Shown: piece after piece, positions 16,998-24,824 of the stretch | How the letters are laid out: the number at the start of each line of letters is the position of its first letter | Position numbering within the stretch: position 1 is the stretch's first letter | Origin: Thermoleophilia bacterium | Lineage (GTDB): Bacteria > Actinomycetota > Thermoleophilia > Gaiellales > Gaiellaceae | Direction of reading: 5' to 3' | Assembly (NCBI GenBank): GCA_025929895.1 | Contig: JAICPI010000010.1 | Location: 1 to 60,497, forward strand | DNA: 60,497 nucleotides | Translations under genes and position numbers: made by a program | The notes under the pieces: generated by a model | What the model was told of the DNA's origin: nothing | Databases searched by the model: none | The model's input: only the letters and a program-made list of their open reading frames with translations

Positions 16998-18265
16998 TGC
17001 TCGACCCCGAGGTCGAAGCGAGGCCGTGGGACGAGCAGCTCGAGCTCGACGACGCGAGCTATCGGGCGCAGCTCGCGTACCTGCTCGAGCGCTCGGCCTT
17101 CTACCGCGAGAAGCTCAACGGCCTCGACCCCCGTGGGCTCGCGGAGATCGCGGAGCTCCCGCTGACGGAGAAGGCGGAGCTGAAGGCGACGTGCACGCCC
17201 GAGAACCCGATCGGTACGCACCTGTGCGCAGAGCGCCGGGAGCTCGTGCGCATCTACTCGACGAGCGGCACGACGGGCACTCCCAGCTACATCCCGCTGA
17301 CGGCGGGCGACCTCGACAACTGGGTGACGGGCTCGGCGCGGAGCTACGCGGCCTCGGGCATCGCGCCGGGCCAGCGGATCGTCTCGACCTACAACGCCGG
17401 CCCGTTCGTCGCCGGCGCCGCGCTCGCGTCCTTCGAGCGCATCGGGCTGACGCACATCCCGGTCGGGACGGGGAACAGCGAGCGCCTGCTGCGGGCGCTC
17501 GAGCTGCTCGCGCCCGAGGCCGTCGTGCTGACGCCGTCGTACGCCGCGTATCTGCTCGAGTCGGCGGACCTGCGGGCGTCGAGCGTGCAGCGTGTGCTCG
17601 TGGCCGGCGAGCCGGGCGGAGGCGAGCCGGCCTTCCGGGCGATGCTGGAGGAGGGCTGGGGCGCGAAGGTGACGGAGGCGATGGGCATCGGCGACATCGG
17701 CGTCTCGCTCTGGGGCGAGTGCGAGGAGCAGGACGGCATGCACCTCGGCGCCCGCGGCTTCGTGCACGCCGAGTTGATCGACCCGGGGTCGGGCGCCGCG
17801 CTCGAGCTCGAGGACGGCGCCGGCGGCGAGCTCGTGCTGACGCACCTCCGGCACCGCGCGGCGCCGCTCCTCCGCTTCCGCACGCGCGACCACGTCGAGG
17901 TGCGGACGAGCCCGTGCGCGTGCGGCCGTACCGGGCCGCGCATCCGCTGCATCGGCCGGACCGACGACATGCTGATCGTCCGCGGCGTCAACGTCTTCCC
18001 GTCGGCCATCCGCGAGGTCGTCGGCGCGTTCGCGCCGCAGGTCACCGGCCGCATCCTCGTGAAGCCGACCGCTCGGGGCGTGAAGCAGGAGCCCCCGCTG
18101 CCCGTCGCGGTCGAGCTCGCTCTCGACGTCGCCGGGCCGGCGTCGCTCGCCGAAGCGATCAGCGAGCGGCTGCGCGACGCGCTGGTCGTTCAGACGCGCG
18201 TGGAGCTCGTGCCGTGGGGAAGCCTCCAGCGAAGCGAGTACAAGTCGAACCTGGTCGAGCCGTAG
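16994..18265 (+). CDS. PaaK-like phenylacetate-CoA ligase family enzyme
   Basis: 423 residues (GTG at 16994, or ATG at 16997). ANL-superfamily features: the phosphate loop YSTSGTTGTPSY, the adenylation motif EAMGIGDIG, a CxC...zinc-like patch (SPCACGRTGPR) and the C-terminal hinge GRTDDMLIVRGVNVFPSAIRE. It activates a carboxylic acid to its CoA thioester with ATP. Together with the upstream lyase it suggests a route in which an acid is activated and then cleaved or condensed; the actual substrate cannot be named. Confidence 0.9.
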   Translation: MMLDPEVEARPWDEQLELDDASYRAQLAYLLERSAFYREKLNGLDPRGLAEIAELPLTEKAELKATCTPENPIGTHLCAERRELVRIYSTSGTTGTPSYIPLTAGDLDNWVTGSARSYAASGIAPGQRIVSTYNAGPFVAGAALASFERIGLTHIPVGTGNSERLLRALELLAPEAVVLTPSYAAYLLESADLRASSVQRVLVAGEPGGGEPAFRAMLEEGWGAKVTEAMGIGDIGVSLWGECEEQDGMHLGARGFVHAELIDPGSGAALELEDGAGGELVLTHLRHRAAPLLRFRTRDHVEVRTSPCACGRTGPRIRCIGRTDDMLIVRGVNVFPSAIREVVGAFAPQVTGRILVKPTARGVKQEPPLPVAVELALDVAGPASLAEAISERLRDALVVQTRVELVPWGSLQRSEYKSNLVEP

Positions 18266-18293
18266 CAGCAGCCAGCCGCGCAAGGTCGCGGGC

Positions 18294-18321
18294 TTGACAT
18301 ATTCCTATATCGGTATATATG
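18294..18321 (+). promoter_or_regulatory. Promoter and likely ArsR operator
   Basis: A consensus TTGACA (18294-18299) is followed, 16 bases later, by TATATG (18316-18321). The ATG of the regulator is at 18330, so the transcript is probably leaderless. An AT-rich dyad centred on CCTATATCGG (8 of 10 positions symmetric) sits in the spacer and stands out from the GC-rich surroundings; it is a good candidate for autoregulation by the ArsR protein. Confidence 0.7.
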
Positions 18322-18329
18322 CTGCGGCC

Positions 18330-18686
18330 ATGGCCCGAGCAGCGACGACGGCTGATGCGTTCAACGCCCTGGCCGAGCCCAGGCGCCGGCAGATCGTGGA
18401 CGCCCTGGCGGGCGGCGAGCGACCGGTGAACGAGCTCGTGCGCGCGCTCCGGCTGGCCCAGCCGCAGGTGTCGAAGCACCTCAGGGTGCTCCGCGACGTC
18501 GGCGTCGTCGCCGTGCGCGAGGACGGGAGGCGGCGGCTGTACCGGCTGAACGGGCGGGCGCTGAAGCCCATCCACGACTGGGTGAAGCCGTACGAGCGCA
18601 CGTGGTCGGAGCGGTTCGACGAGCTGGATTCGGTGTTGCACGAGCTCAAGGAGAAGGAGGAGGGAGATGGCAGCAGTGACGCATAG
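18330..18686 (+). CDS. ArsR-family transcriptional regulator
   Basis: 118 residues from the ATG at 18330. A single winged-helix domain begins with FNALAEPRRRQIVDAL and contains the recognition helix QPQVSKHLRVLRDVGVV. No CxC metal-binding motif in the alpha-3 or alpha-5 positions, so it is the non-metal class that is usually encoded with an SRPBCC (AHSA1) protein, as here: the next start lies 20 bases inside this gene. It probably represses its own operon through the dyad in its promoter. Confidence 0.9.
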   Translation: MARAATTADAFNALAEPRRRQIVDALAGGERPVNELVRALRLAQPQVSKHLRVLRDVGVVAVREDGRRRLYRLNGRALKPIHDWVKPYERTWSERFDELDSVLHELKEKEEGDGSSDA

Positions 18687-19173
18687 CGGCAAGGCGACGG
18701 TGACGCTTCCCGCCGACGATCAGATCCTGATCACGCGGGAGTTCGACGCCCCGAAGCACCTGGTGTTCCGGGCGTTCACGACGCCGGAGCTGGTCAGGCG
18801 CTGGTGGAGCGGGCAGCGCGGCGAGGTCACGCTCGCCGAGATCGACCTGCACGTCGGCGGCAAGTGGCGCTACGTGATGAACGCCCACGGCGACATCGAG
18901 GTGGGCTTCCACGGCGAGTACCTCGAGCTCGTGCCGAACGAGCGGATCGTCTCGACCGAGGTGTACGAGGGCGTCCCTCAGCCCGAGGACGGGCCCGAGC
19001 AGGGGACCGTGAACACCGCGACGTTCACCGAGGCCGACGGGCGCACGACCCTGACGATCCTCGTGCAGGCGCCGAGCAAGGAGATCCGCGACGCGATCAT
19101 CGACTCCGGCATGGAAGGCGGCATGCAGGAGGCGATGGACCTGCTCGAGCAGGTCGCGCGCTCGCTGCGCTGA
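18667..19173 (+). CDS. SRPBCC (AHSA1/START-like) domain protein
   Basis: 168 residues; ribosome-binding site GGAGGAGGGAG just before the ATG, inside the end of the regulator gene. The family's typical pattern is clear: ITREFDAPKHLVFRAFTTPELVRRWW, then GGKWRYVM, FHGEYLELVPNERIV and the C-terminal amphipathic helix. The fold makes a deep hydrophobic pocket for a small ligand. The ligand of ArsR-linked members is generally unknown. Confidence 0.9.
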   Translation: MAAVTHSGKATVTLPADDQILITREFDAPKHLVFRAFTTPELVRRWWSGQRGEVTLAEIDLHVGGKWRYVMNAHGDIEVGFHGEYLELVPNERIVSTEVYEGVPQPEDGPEQGTVNTATFTEADGRTTLTILVQAPSKEIRDAIIDSGMEGGMQEAMDLLEQVARSLR

Positions 19174-19183
19174 GCCGAGCGCT

Positions 19184-19227
19184 GTGAGGCGCGGCCGGAT
19201 CGGTTCGCCGACCCGGCCGGGCCTCAC
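19184..19227 (+). terminator. Strong hairpin after the ArsR/SRPBCC operon
   Basis: GTGAGGC pairs with GCCTCAC and, inside it, GGCCGG with CCGGCC; AGCCG/CGGCT can extend the base. It begins 11 bases after the SRPBCC stop. No T-run follows. Confidence 0.65.
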
Positions 19228-19286
19228 GGCTCGCTCGCCGGAACCGCTCGGATTCGCGTGGCACCGTCCGGGGCAAACCCAGGGGG

Positions 19287-19688
19287 ATGGAGGCCTGGGA
19301 CGGCTGGCCGTTCGCGCGGCTCTACATGCTGCTCGTCGCGCTCGCGTTCGTCGTGATCGGCCTCCAGGTGCTGCTGTTCCACTGGCGGGCCGCATTTCAC
19401 CGCGTCACCATGTACGGCCCGGTGCTGCTCGCGCCCGTGCTCGTGGCGGCGGGGATCGTCGGCGCGGTCCAGCGAGACGGCCTGGTCGGCTGGCTCGTGC
19501 TCGGCGTCTTCGGGCTCGGCATCGTCGACGGGCTGGTCGGCGTGTTCGAGCACTGGCGCGGGATCGCCGGGCGAATCGGCGGCTTCTCGCTGCGGAACCT
19601 GATGAGCGGGCCCCCGCCCATGCTGCCGGTCGCGTTTCTCGCGCTCGCGCTCACCGGCACGCTGGCGCTTCTCTGGGAGTCGGTGTGA
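19287..19688 (+). CDS. Four-helix membrane protein (133 aa)
   Basis: Four hydrophobic segments (about residues 11-31, 42-60, 65-85, 110-130) with short loops; no recognised family. The stop overlaps the GTG of the next gene, placing it at the head of an operon with the gluconate-dehydrogenase-type oxidoreductase, where it could serve as a membrane anchor. That is inferred only from position. Confidence 0.75.
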   Translation: MEAWDGWPFARLYMLLVALAFVVIGLQVLLFHWRAAFHRVTMYGPVLLAPVLVAAGIVGAVQRDGLVGWLVLGVFGLGIVDGLVGVFEHWRGIAGRIGGFSLRNLMSGPPPMLPVAFLALALTGTLALLWESV

Positions 19689-20230
19689 AGCGGCCCGAGC
19701 AGCTCGGGCAGAAGGAGCGCGCGGTCGTCGAGGAGCGGCGCCGCAGCGGATACCGGCGCGAGGAGCTCGAGCGCTACGGCGGCGAGCTCGAGCGCGAGCT
19801 GCGCTCGCTCGTCTCGAGACTGCTGCCGGGCGTCCCCGACGCGATCGACCTGTCCGCGTTCGTCGACGCCCACGCGGAGAATCCGATCGGACGCGGCGAC
19901 CGCTCTCCGGGACTGCCCCCGGCCGCGGAGCTGCTGCGGCTCGGGCTCGAGGCGCTCCACGCTCGCGGCTTCGCCGACGCGCCCGCCGAGGAGCAGGATC
20001 GGTTGATCGAGCGCATGCGCCGCGGGCAGGCCGACGACGAGCTGGGCTTGCCGGCGAAGGAGTTCGTCGACCGGCTGCTGGTGAAGGCGCTCGCGGGCTA
20101 CCTCGCCCACCCGGACACCTGGGAGCGAATCGGCTTCAACGGTCCGGCCTACCCCGACGGCTACGCCTGGATCACGCCGTCGACCGTGGCACGGCGACAC
20201 GAGGGCTTTCCCGGATCCGGCCGGCTGTGA
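19685..20230 (+). CDS. Gluconate 2-dehydrogenase subunit 3 family protein
   Basis: 181 residues from a GTG overlapping the previous stop. The C-terminal YLAHPDTWERIGFNGPAYPDGYAW is the most recognisable part of the subunit 3 family; the N-terminal region is charged and helical. In known three-subunit membrane-bound sugar dehydrogenases this small subunit accompanies the FAD-containing GMC subunit for export and stability. No Tat-type twin arginine signal is visible at the N-terminus. It overlaps the GMC gene by 4 bases. Confidence 0.85.
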   Translation: MKRPEQLGQKERAVVEERRRSGYRREELERYGGELERELRSLVSRLLPGVPDAIDLSAFVDAHAENPIGRGDRSPGLPPAAELLRLGLEALHARGFADAPAEEQDRLIERMRRGQADDELGLPAKEFVDRLLVKALAGYLAHPDTWERIGFNGPAYPDGYAWITPSTVARRHEGFPGSGRL

Positions 20231-21795
20231 GCGCGCCGCCGCTTCGCGTCGACGAGCTGAAGCGGATCATGCGGCGCCACGACGGGCGCGTCGACGCCTG
20301 CATCGTCGGGTGTGGCGCGGCCGGCTCGGTCCTCGCGAAGGAGCTCGCGGAGGGCGGCCTGAGCGTCGTCGTCCTCGAGGCCGGCGACTGGGTCGACTCG
20401 CGCAAGGACATGGTCAACGACGAGCTCTCGATGCTCGGTCCGCTCGACTGGGACGACCTCCGCATCACCGACGGCGACGACCCGATCAAGACTGGGCGGG
20501 TGAACACGGGGCGCGCGGTGGGCGGCACGACCGTGCACTTCACGGCGATGTCGCTTCGCCTCGATCCGGGCGACTTCGAGACGGCGACGCGCGACGGCGT
20601 CGGCGTCGATTGGCCCTTCGGCTACGACGAGCTGGCGCCGTACTACGCCGAGGTCGAGGGCGCGCTCCCGGTCTCCGGCCCGCGCCGGTCGGCGTGGCCC
20701 TCCGGCGCACCGTATCCGCACGGCGCACTGCCGTGGTCGGCGAAGGACCTGATCCTCGGACCGGGCTTCGACCAGTTGGGGCTCCACGTCGAGATGACGC
20801 CGCACGCGATCGCGACCGGCAACGTCGACGGGCGCAGCGCGTGCATGTACTACGGCTTCTGCATGGACGGCTGCAAGAGCGACGCCAAGGGCGCGATGCA
20901 CGTCACCTACGTGCCGAGGGCCGTCGCCGCAGGTGCGGAGATCCGCGCCAACTGCTTCGCCGTCAGGATCGAGGCAGAGCAGGGACGCGCGACCGGCGTG
21001 ACCTACCTCGATGAAGGCGAGGAGCGATTCCAGTCCGCCGAGCGCGTGTTCGTCTGCTGCTACGCGATCGAGACGCCGCGCCTGCTCCTGAACTCGGGCA
21101 ACCTCGCCAACTCGAGCGACCAGGTCGGGCGTAACTTCATGGTCCACAGCGGCCCGATCGTGTACGGCCGCTTCGACCGCCCGCTCGACAGCTTCGTCAC
21201 GCCGCCCGTCGGGATCATGACCCGCGACCCGTATCGATCCGATCCTTCCCGCGGGTTCGCGCGCGGCTTCCTGCTCAACACCTACTGCCAGTTTCCGATC
21301 AACTTCGCCCAGGCGCTCGTCGGCAGCAACCCCGACCTCTGGGGACAGGAGCTGATGGACGTGCTCGACGAGTACGCGCACTGGGGGCTCGTCGCCACGC
21401 TCGGGGAGGTGCTGCCCAGCCCGGAGAACCGGGTCACGCTCGCCGACGAGGTGGACGACAACGGTGTCCCCGTGGCTCGGATCACCTTCTCCTACGGCGA
21501 GAACGACAAGGCGATCATCGAGGCCGAGCGCCGGCTCGCCCAGGACGTGGTCGAGGGGGCGGGCGCGACACGCGTGCTCACGAGCGACGGCACGCACCAC
21601 GTCCTCGGCACGGCGCGGATGGGCACCGACCCCGCGACATCTGTCGTCGGGCCTGACTGCCGCACGCACGACGTCTCCAACCTGTGGGTGTGCGACGGCT
21701 CCGTCTGGCCGACGGTCGGCGCCGTCAACCCGAGCTTGACGATCGAGGCGCTGGCCCTGCGCACCGCGCGACTCGAGCTGGCGCGTTCGACTTGA
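20227..21795 (+). CDS. GMC-family FAD-dependent oxidoreductase
   Basis: 522 residues. An N-terminal FAD Rossmann motif (IVGCGAAGSVLAKELAEGG, then VVLEAGD), the GMC signature around GRAVGGTTVHFTAM, and the C-terminal active-site region HVLGTARMGTDP...GSVWPTVGAVNPSLTIEALA with the catalytic His and Asn. Paired with subunit 3 it is probably a gluconate/sugar- or alcohol-type dehydrogenase; the substrate is unknown. The usual cytochrome c subunit is not encoded in the adjoining genes, so the electron acceptor is unclear. A CMYYGFCMDGC cysteine cluster resembles the one in the bacterial membrane-bound members. Confidence 0.92.
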   Translation: MSAPPLRVDELKRIMRRHDGRVDACIVGCGAAGSVLAKELAEGGLSVVVLEAGDWVDSRKDMVNDELSMLGPLDWDDLRITDGDDPIKTGRVNTGRAVGGTTVHFTAMSLRLDPGDFETATRDGVGVDWPFGYDELAPYYAEVEGALPVSGPRRSAWPSGAPYPHGALPWSAKDLILGPGFDQLGLHVEMTPHAIATGNVDGRSACMYYGFCMDGCKSDAKGAMHVTYVPRAVAAGAEIRANCFAVRIEAEQGRATGVTYLDEGEERFQSAERVFVCCYAIETPRLLLNSGNLANSSDQVGRNFMVHSGPIVYGRFDRPLDSFVTPPVGIMTRDPYRSDPSRGFARGFLLNTYCQFPINFAQALVGSNPDLWGQELMDVLDEYAHWGLVATLGEVLPSPENRVTLADEVDDNGVPVARITFSYGENDKAIIEAERRLAQDVVEGAGATRVLTSDGTHHVLGTARMGTDPATSVVGPDCRTHDVSNLWVCDGSVWPTVGAVNPSLTIEALALRTARLELARST

Positions 21796-21820
21796 CCGCG
21801 AGTCGGGAAGGAGGAGCCCG

Positions 21821-23602
21821 ATGAACGTCGCCGACTTCCTGGTCCACCGCCTCTCCGAGTGGGGCGTCAGACGGATCTACGGCTACCCGGGCGACGGCAT
21901 CAACGGGATCATGGGAGCGCTCGACCGGGCGAGCGACCAGGTCGAGTTCATCCAGGTCCGCCACGAGGAGATGGCCGCCTTCATGGCGTGCGCGCACGCG
22001 AAGTTCACCGGCGAGGTCGGCGTCTGCCTCGCCACGTCGGGGCCCGGCGCGATCCACCTCCTGAACGGGCTCTACGACGCCAAGCTCGACCATCAGCCGG
22101 TGGTCGCGATCGTCGGCCAGCAGGCTCGCTCGGCGCTCGGCGGCGACTACCAGCAGGAGGTCGACCTGCCCGCGCTGTTCAAGGACGTCGCGCACGAGTA
22201 CGTCCACATGGCGTCGGACCCCGAGCAGGTGCGCCACCTCGTCGACCGGGCGCTTCGGATCGCGCAGGCGGAGCGGACCGTCACCTGCGTGATCCTCCCG
22301 AACGACGTCCAGACGATGGACGCGGTCGAGCGACCCGAGCACGCGCACGGGACGATCCACTCGGGCGTCGGCCACGTGTCCGCGCGGGTCGTGCCGCACG
22401 AGGAGGACCTGCGGCGCGCGGCCGACGTGCTGAACGCCGGCGAGCGCGTGGCGATGCTCGTCGGCCAGGGTGCCCTGCACGCGACCGACGAGGTGCTCGA
22501 GGTCGCCGAGTTGCTCGGCGCCGGGATCGCGAAGGCGCTGCTCGGCAAGGCCGCCGTTCCCGACGACCTGCCCTTCGTGACCGGCTCGATCGGGCTCCTC
22601 GGGACGAAGCCGAGCTACGACCTGATGATGGGCTGCGACACGCTGCTGATGGTGGGCTCGAGCTTCCCCTACTCGGAGTTCCTGCCCGAGGAGGGCAAGG
22701 CGCGCGGCGTCCAGGTCGACATCTCGGGTCGGATGATCGGGATCCGCTACCCGATGGAGGTGAACCTCGTCGGCGACAGCGTCGAGACCCTGCGTGCGCT
22801 GATCCCGAGGCTCGAGCGAAAGCTCGACCGCGCCTGGCGCGACGAGATCGAGGAGAACGTCGCCGACTGGTGGCGCCTGATGGAGGACCGGGCGATGATC
22901 GACGCCGACCCGATCAACCCGCAGCGCGTCTTCTGGGAGCTGTCGCCGCGGCTGCCGGACGACTGCATCCTCACGGCGGACTCGGGCTCGGCGGCGAACT
23001 GGTACGCGCGCGACCTCAAGCTGCGGCGCGGGATGATGGCGTCCCTCTCCGGGACGCTCGCCACGATGGGCTCGGGCGTTCCCTACGCGATCGCCGCGAA
23101 GTTCGCGCATCCCGACCGCGTCGCGATCGCGCTCGTCGGCGACGGCGCGATGCAGATGAACGGGATCAACGAGCTGATCACGATCGCCAAGTACTGGCGG
23201 CGCTGGAGCGACCCGCGCCTGGTCGTGCTCGTCCTGAACAACCGCGACCTCAACCAGGTGACCTGGGAGCAGCGCGCGCTCGAGGGCGACCCGAGGTTCG
23301 ACGCGGCGCAGGACATCCCCGACTTCCCCTACGCGCGCTACGCGGAGCTCGTCGGGCTCGAGGGAGTTCGGGTCGACTCGCCCGACCAGATCGGCGACGC
23401 GTGGGACGAGGTTCTCGCCGCCGACCGGCCGGCCGTCCTCGAGGCGGTGACCGACCCCGAGGTTCCGCCGCTGCCGCCGCACATCACCTTCGAGCAGGCG
23501 AGGCACTTCCTCCTCTCGGTCGCGAGAGGCGACAGCGGACGGCGCGGCATGATCGAGCAGTCGCTCAAGGCGAAGCTGAAGGAGTTCTTGCCGGGTCGCT
23601 AG
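21821..23602 (+). CDS. Thiamine-pyrophosphate enzyme, pyruvate oxidase / acetolactate synthase family
   Basis: 593 residues with a ribosome-binding site AAGGAGGAG. Three domains: N-terminal Pyr domain with the cofactor-activating glutamate (RHEEMAAFMA, residue 49 or 50), a central domain, and the C-terminal PP domain with the ThDP/Mg2+ motif GDGAMQMNGIN...LNNRDLN. The overall pattern is closest to pyruvate:quinone oxidoreductase (PoxB) type enzymes rather than IlvB, since no IlvN-like small subunit gene is nearby; a decarboxylase of another 2-oxo acid remains possible. It lies 25 bases after the GMC gene and may be co-transcribed, giving two flavin/ThDP dehydrogenases in one unit. Confidence 0.88.
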   Translation: MNVADFLVHRLSEWGVRRIYGYPGDGINGIMGALDRASDQVEFIQVRHEEMAAFMACAHAKFTGEVGVCLATSGPGAIHLLNGLYDAKLDHQPVVAIVGQQARSALGGDYQQEVDLPALFKDVAHEYVHMASDPEQVRHLVDRALRIAQAERTVTCVILPNDVQTMDAVERPEHAHGTIHSGVGHVSARVVPHEEDLRRAADVLNAGERVAMLVGQGALHATDEVLEVAELLGAGIAKALLGKAAVPDDLPFVTGSIGLLGTKPSYDLMMGCDTLLMVGSSFPYSEFLPEEGKARGVQVDISGRMIGIRYPMEVNLVGDSVETLRALIPRLERKLDRAWRDEIEENVADWWRLMEDRAMIDADPINPQRVFWELSPRLPDDCILTADSGSAANWYARDLKLRRGMMASLSGTLATMGSGVPYAIAAKFAHPDRVAIALVGDGAMQMNGINELITIAKYWRRWSDPRLVVLVLNNRDLNQVTWEQRALEGDPRFDAAQDIPDFPYARYAELVGLEGVRVDSPDQIGDAWDEVLAADRPAVLEAVTDPEVPPLPPHITFEQARHFLLSVARGDSGRRGMIEQSLKAKLKEFLPGR

Positions 23603-23614
23603 TCGCCGCCCGGC

Positions 23615-24196
23615 TCATCGCTCCTGTTGGCGCAGGGGCGCGATGCGGCGGCCGTGCGTCGAATCCTCGATCAGCGTCGCGAGCCGCCGCTCGCGCGTCT
23701 CCTCGCGTTTCGCGCTCACCACCCAGAAGATCGCGTTCTGCCGGTACCCCGGCGGCTGCGCCTCGAAGAACTTCCAGGCCCGCTCGTTCGCACGGAACCG
23801 TTGCTGCTGCGCCCGGCTGAGCTTGGCCTCGTGCCGGTTCTCGTACGTGTAGACGCCCGGCTTCGGCGGGGTTCGGGCCTCGAAGGCCGCGATCCCGGCC
23901 GGGTGCATGCGCCCTTCGCGGAGGAGCTCCTGGACGTGCCGCACGTTGACCGCGCTCCAGTTGCTGCGCGGCTTGCGCGGCGTGAACCGGATGCAGTAGG
24001 CGTCGTCGTCGATCCGCCGCGTGAGCCCGTCGATCCAGCCGAAGCAGAGCGCCTCGCGCACGGTCTCCTCCCAGGTCGGCGAGCGGCGGCCGGTGTGCTG
24101 CTTGTAGAAGCCGACGAAGACCTCGCTCTCGGTCGCGTGGTTCGCCTCGAGCCAGGCGCGGAACTCCTCGTGGTGGGCGAAGAACTGCGGCTTCAT
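23615..24196 (-). CDS. YdeI/OmpD-associated family protein
   Basis: 193 residues. Hallmarks of the YdeI family: FRAWLEANHATESEVFVGFYKQHTG near the start, EALCFGWIDGLTRRIDDD in the middle and the C-terminal PPGYRQNAIFWVVSAKREETRERRL. Members have been linked to resistance to cationic peptides and to envelope stress, but the molecular function is unclear. The gene is convergent with the TPP enzyme, 12 bases apart. Confidence 0.88.
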   Translation of the reverse strand: MKPQFFAHHEEFRAWLEANHATESEVFVGFYKQHTGRRSPTWEETVREALCFGWIDGLTRRIDDDAYCIRFTPRKPRSNWSAVNVRHVQELLREGRMHPAGIAAFEARTPPKPGVYTYENRHEAKLSRAQQQRFRANERAWKFFEAQPPGYRQNAIFWVVSAKREETRERRLATLIEDSTHGRRIAPLRQQER

Positions 24197-24218
24197 ACCT
24201 CGTAGTGTGGCCGCTGCA

Positions 24219-24562
24219 ATGGCCGAGCTGATCTACCCGGCGCTCGCGTCGCATCGAGGACGACGACGGCCGTTTCGACTGGGCCGAGCCGGACGAGGAC
24301 GTGCACGCGTTCGTCAACGACCTCGAGCGGCCGATCGGCACGCACCTCTACGGTCGGCGCCTCTACGAGACCACCGCGAGGACGCGGATCGTGCGGGAGT
24401 TCGAGCCCGAGCAGGTCCGGCAGCTGAAGGCGGCTGCGGAGCGCGACTCTCGCGCCGATCGTGGTGGGCGGCGGCAAGCGGGCTCTTCCGCGACACGTCC
24501 GCGTCGAGCCCGAGTTGCTGGACGAACGCCGTTTCGGCAACCGCACGGTCTACCTCCGCTAA
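24219..24562 (+). pseudogene. Degraded RibD/DHFR-like reductase gene
   Basis: Translation in shifting frames recovers a RibD C-terminal (dihydrofolate-reductase-like) protein: MAELIYPALAS in the first frame, then after a lost segment DDDGRFDWAEPDEDVHAF and IGTHLYGRRLYET in a second frame, then PIVVGGGKRALP and FGNRTVYLR to a TAA in a third. At least two frameshifts are present, and the central part between LYET and IVREFEPEQV has been deleted, leaving about 114 codons of an expected 180-190. Three intact relatives lie at 33407, 39755 and 46435. Confidence 0.8.
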
Positions 24563-24572
24563 GCACTGAAAT

Positions 24573-24638
24573 GCTCAACTCGGCAGAGCTCCCGGTTCTT
24601 ACCCCGGGGGGATGCAGGTTCGACGCCTGCCGGGGCCA
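24573..24638 (+). pseudogene. tRNA-like remnant (Lys CTT-like)
   Basis: A D-arm (GCTC/GAGC, 24573-24589), an anticodon arm with loop TTCTTAC (anticodon CTT) and a perfect T-arm (GCAGG TTCGACG CCTGC, 24614-24630) follow in the right order, then CGGGGCC plus A. The 5' acceptor strand that should pair with CGGGGCC is missing (the bases there are unrelated), and one extra C disturbs the anticodon stem. It therefore looks like a tRNA gene whose 5' end was replaced, not a working tRNA. It begins 10 bases after the degraded RibD-like gene. Confidence 0.55.
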
Positions 24639-24716
24639 CTCGCGGAAGGACTGCCACCGGCGCGGTACCCCGTCTCGAAAACGGGTGGGTCCTGGCATCG
24701 CCGGCTGCGCGAGTGG
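24636..24716. repeat. 81-bp interrupted palindrome
   Basis: CCACTCGCG and CGCGAGTGG are perfect outer arms; CCCGT and ACGGG with a 7-base loop form the centre, and TGCCA/TGGCA pair between. The centre of the loop coincides with the centre of the element. Its left arm starts within the acceptor end of the tRNA-like remnant. Possible roles: structured leader or terminator-like hairpin, or one end of a mobile element. Confidence 0.6.
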
Positions 24717-24824
24717 GCGGGAATGTCCCTTGAGCAGTCAGCGAACCGTGTCGGCTGCGCCCGAGTGCGATACTCGCCCGTCACCGTGTCGACGGCTTCT
24801 ACGCGTACAGGGACGGTTCCGGCC

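Noticed and set aside
24642-24716. tRNA-Ser(CGA)-like gene suggested by the loop CTCGAAA
   Set aside because: No T-arm with GGTTCGA follows and the acceptor ends do not pair; the loop belongs to the palindrome.
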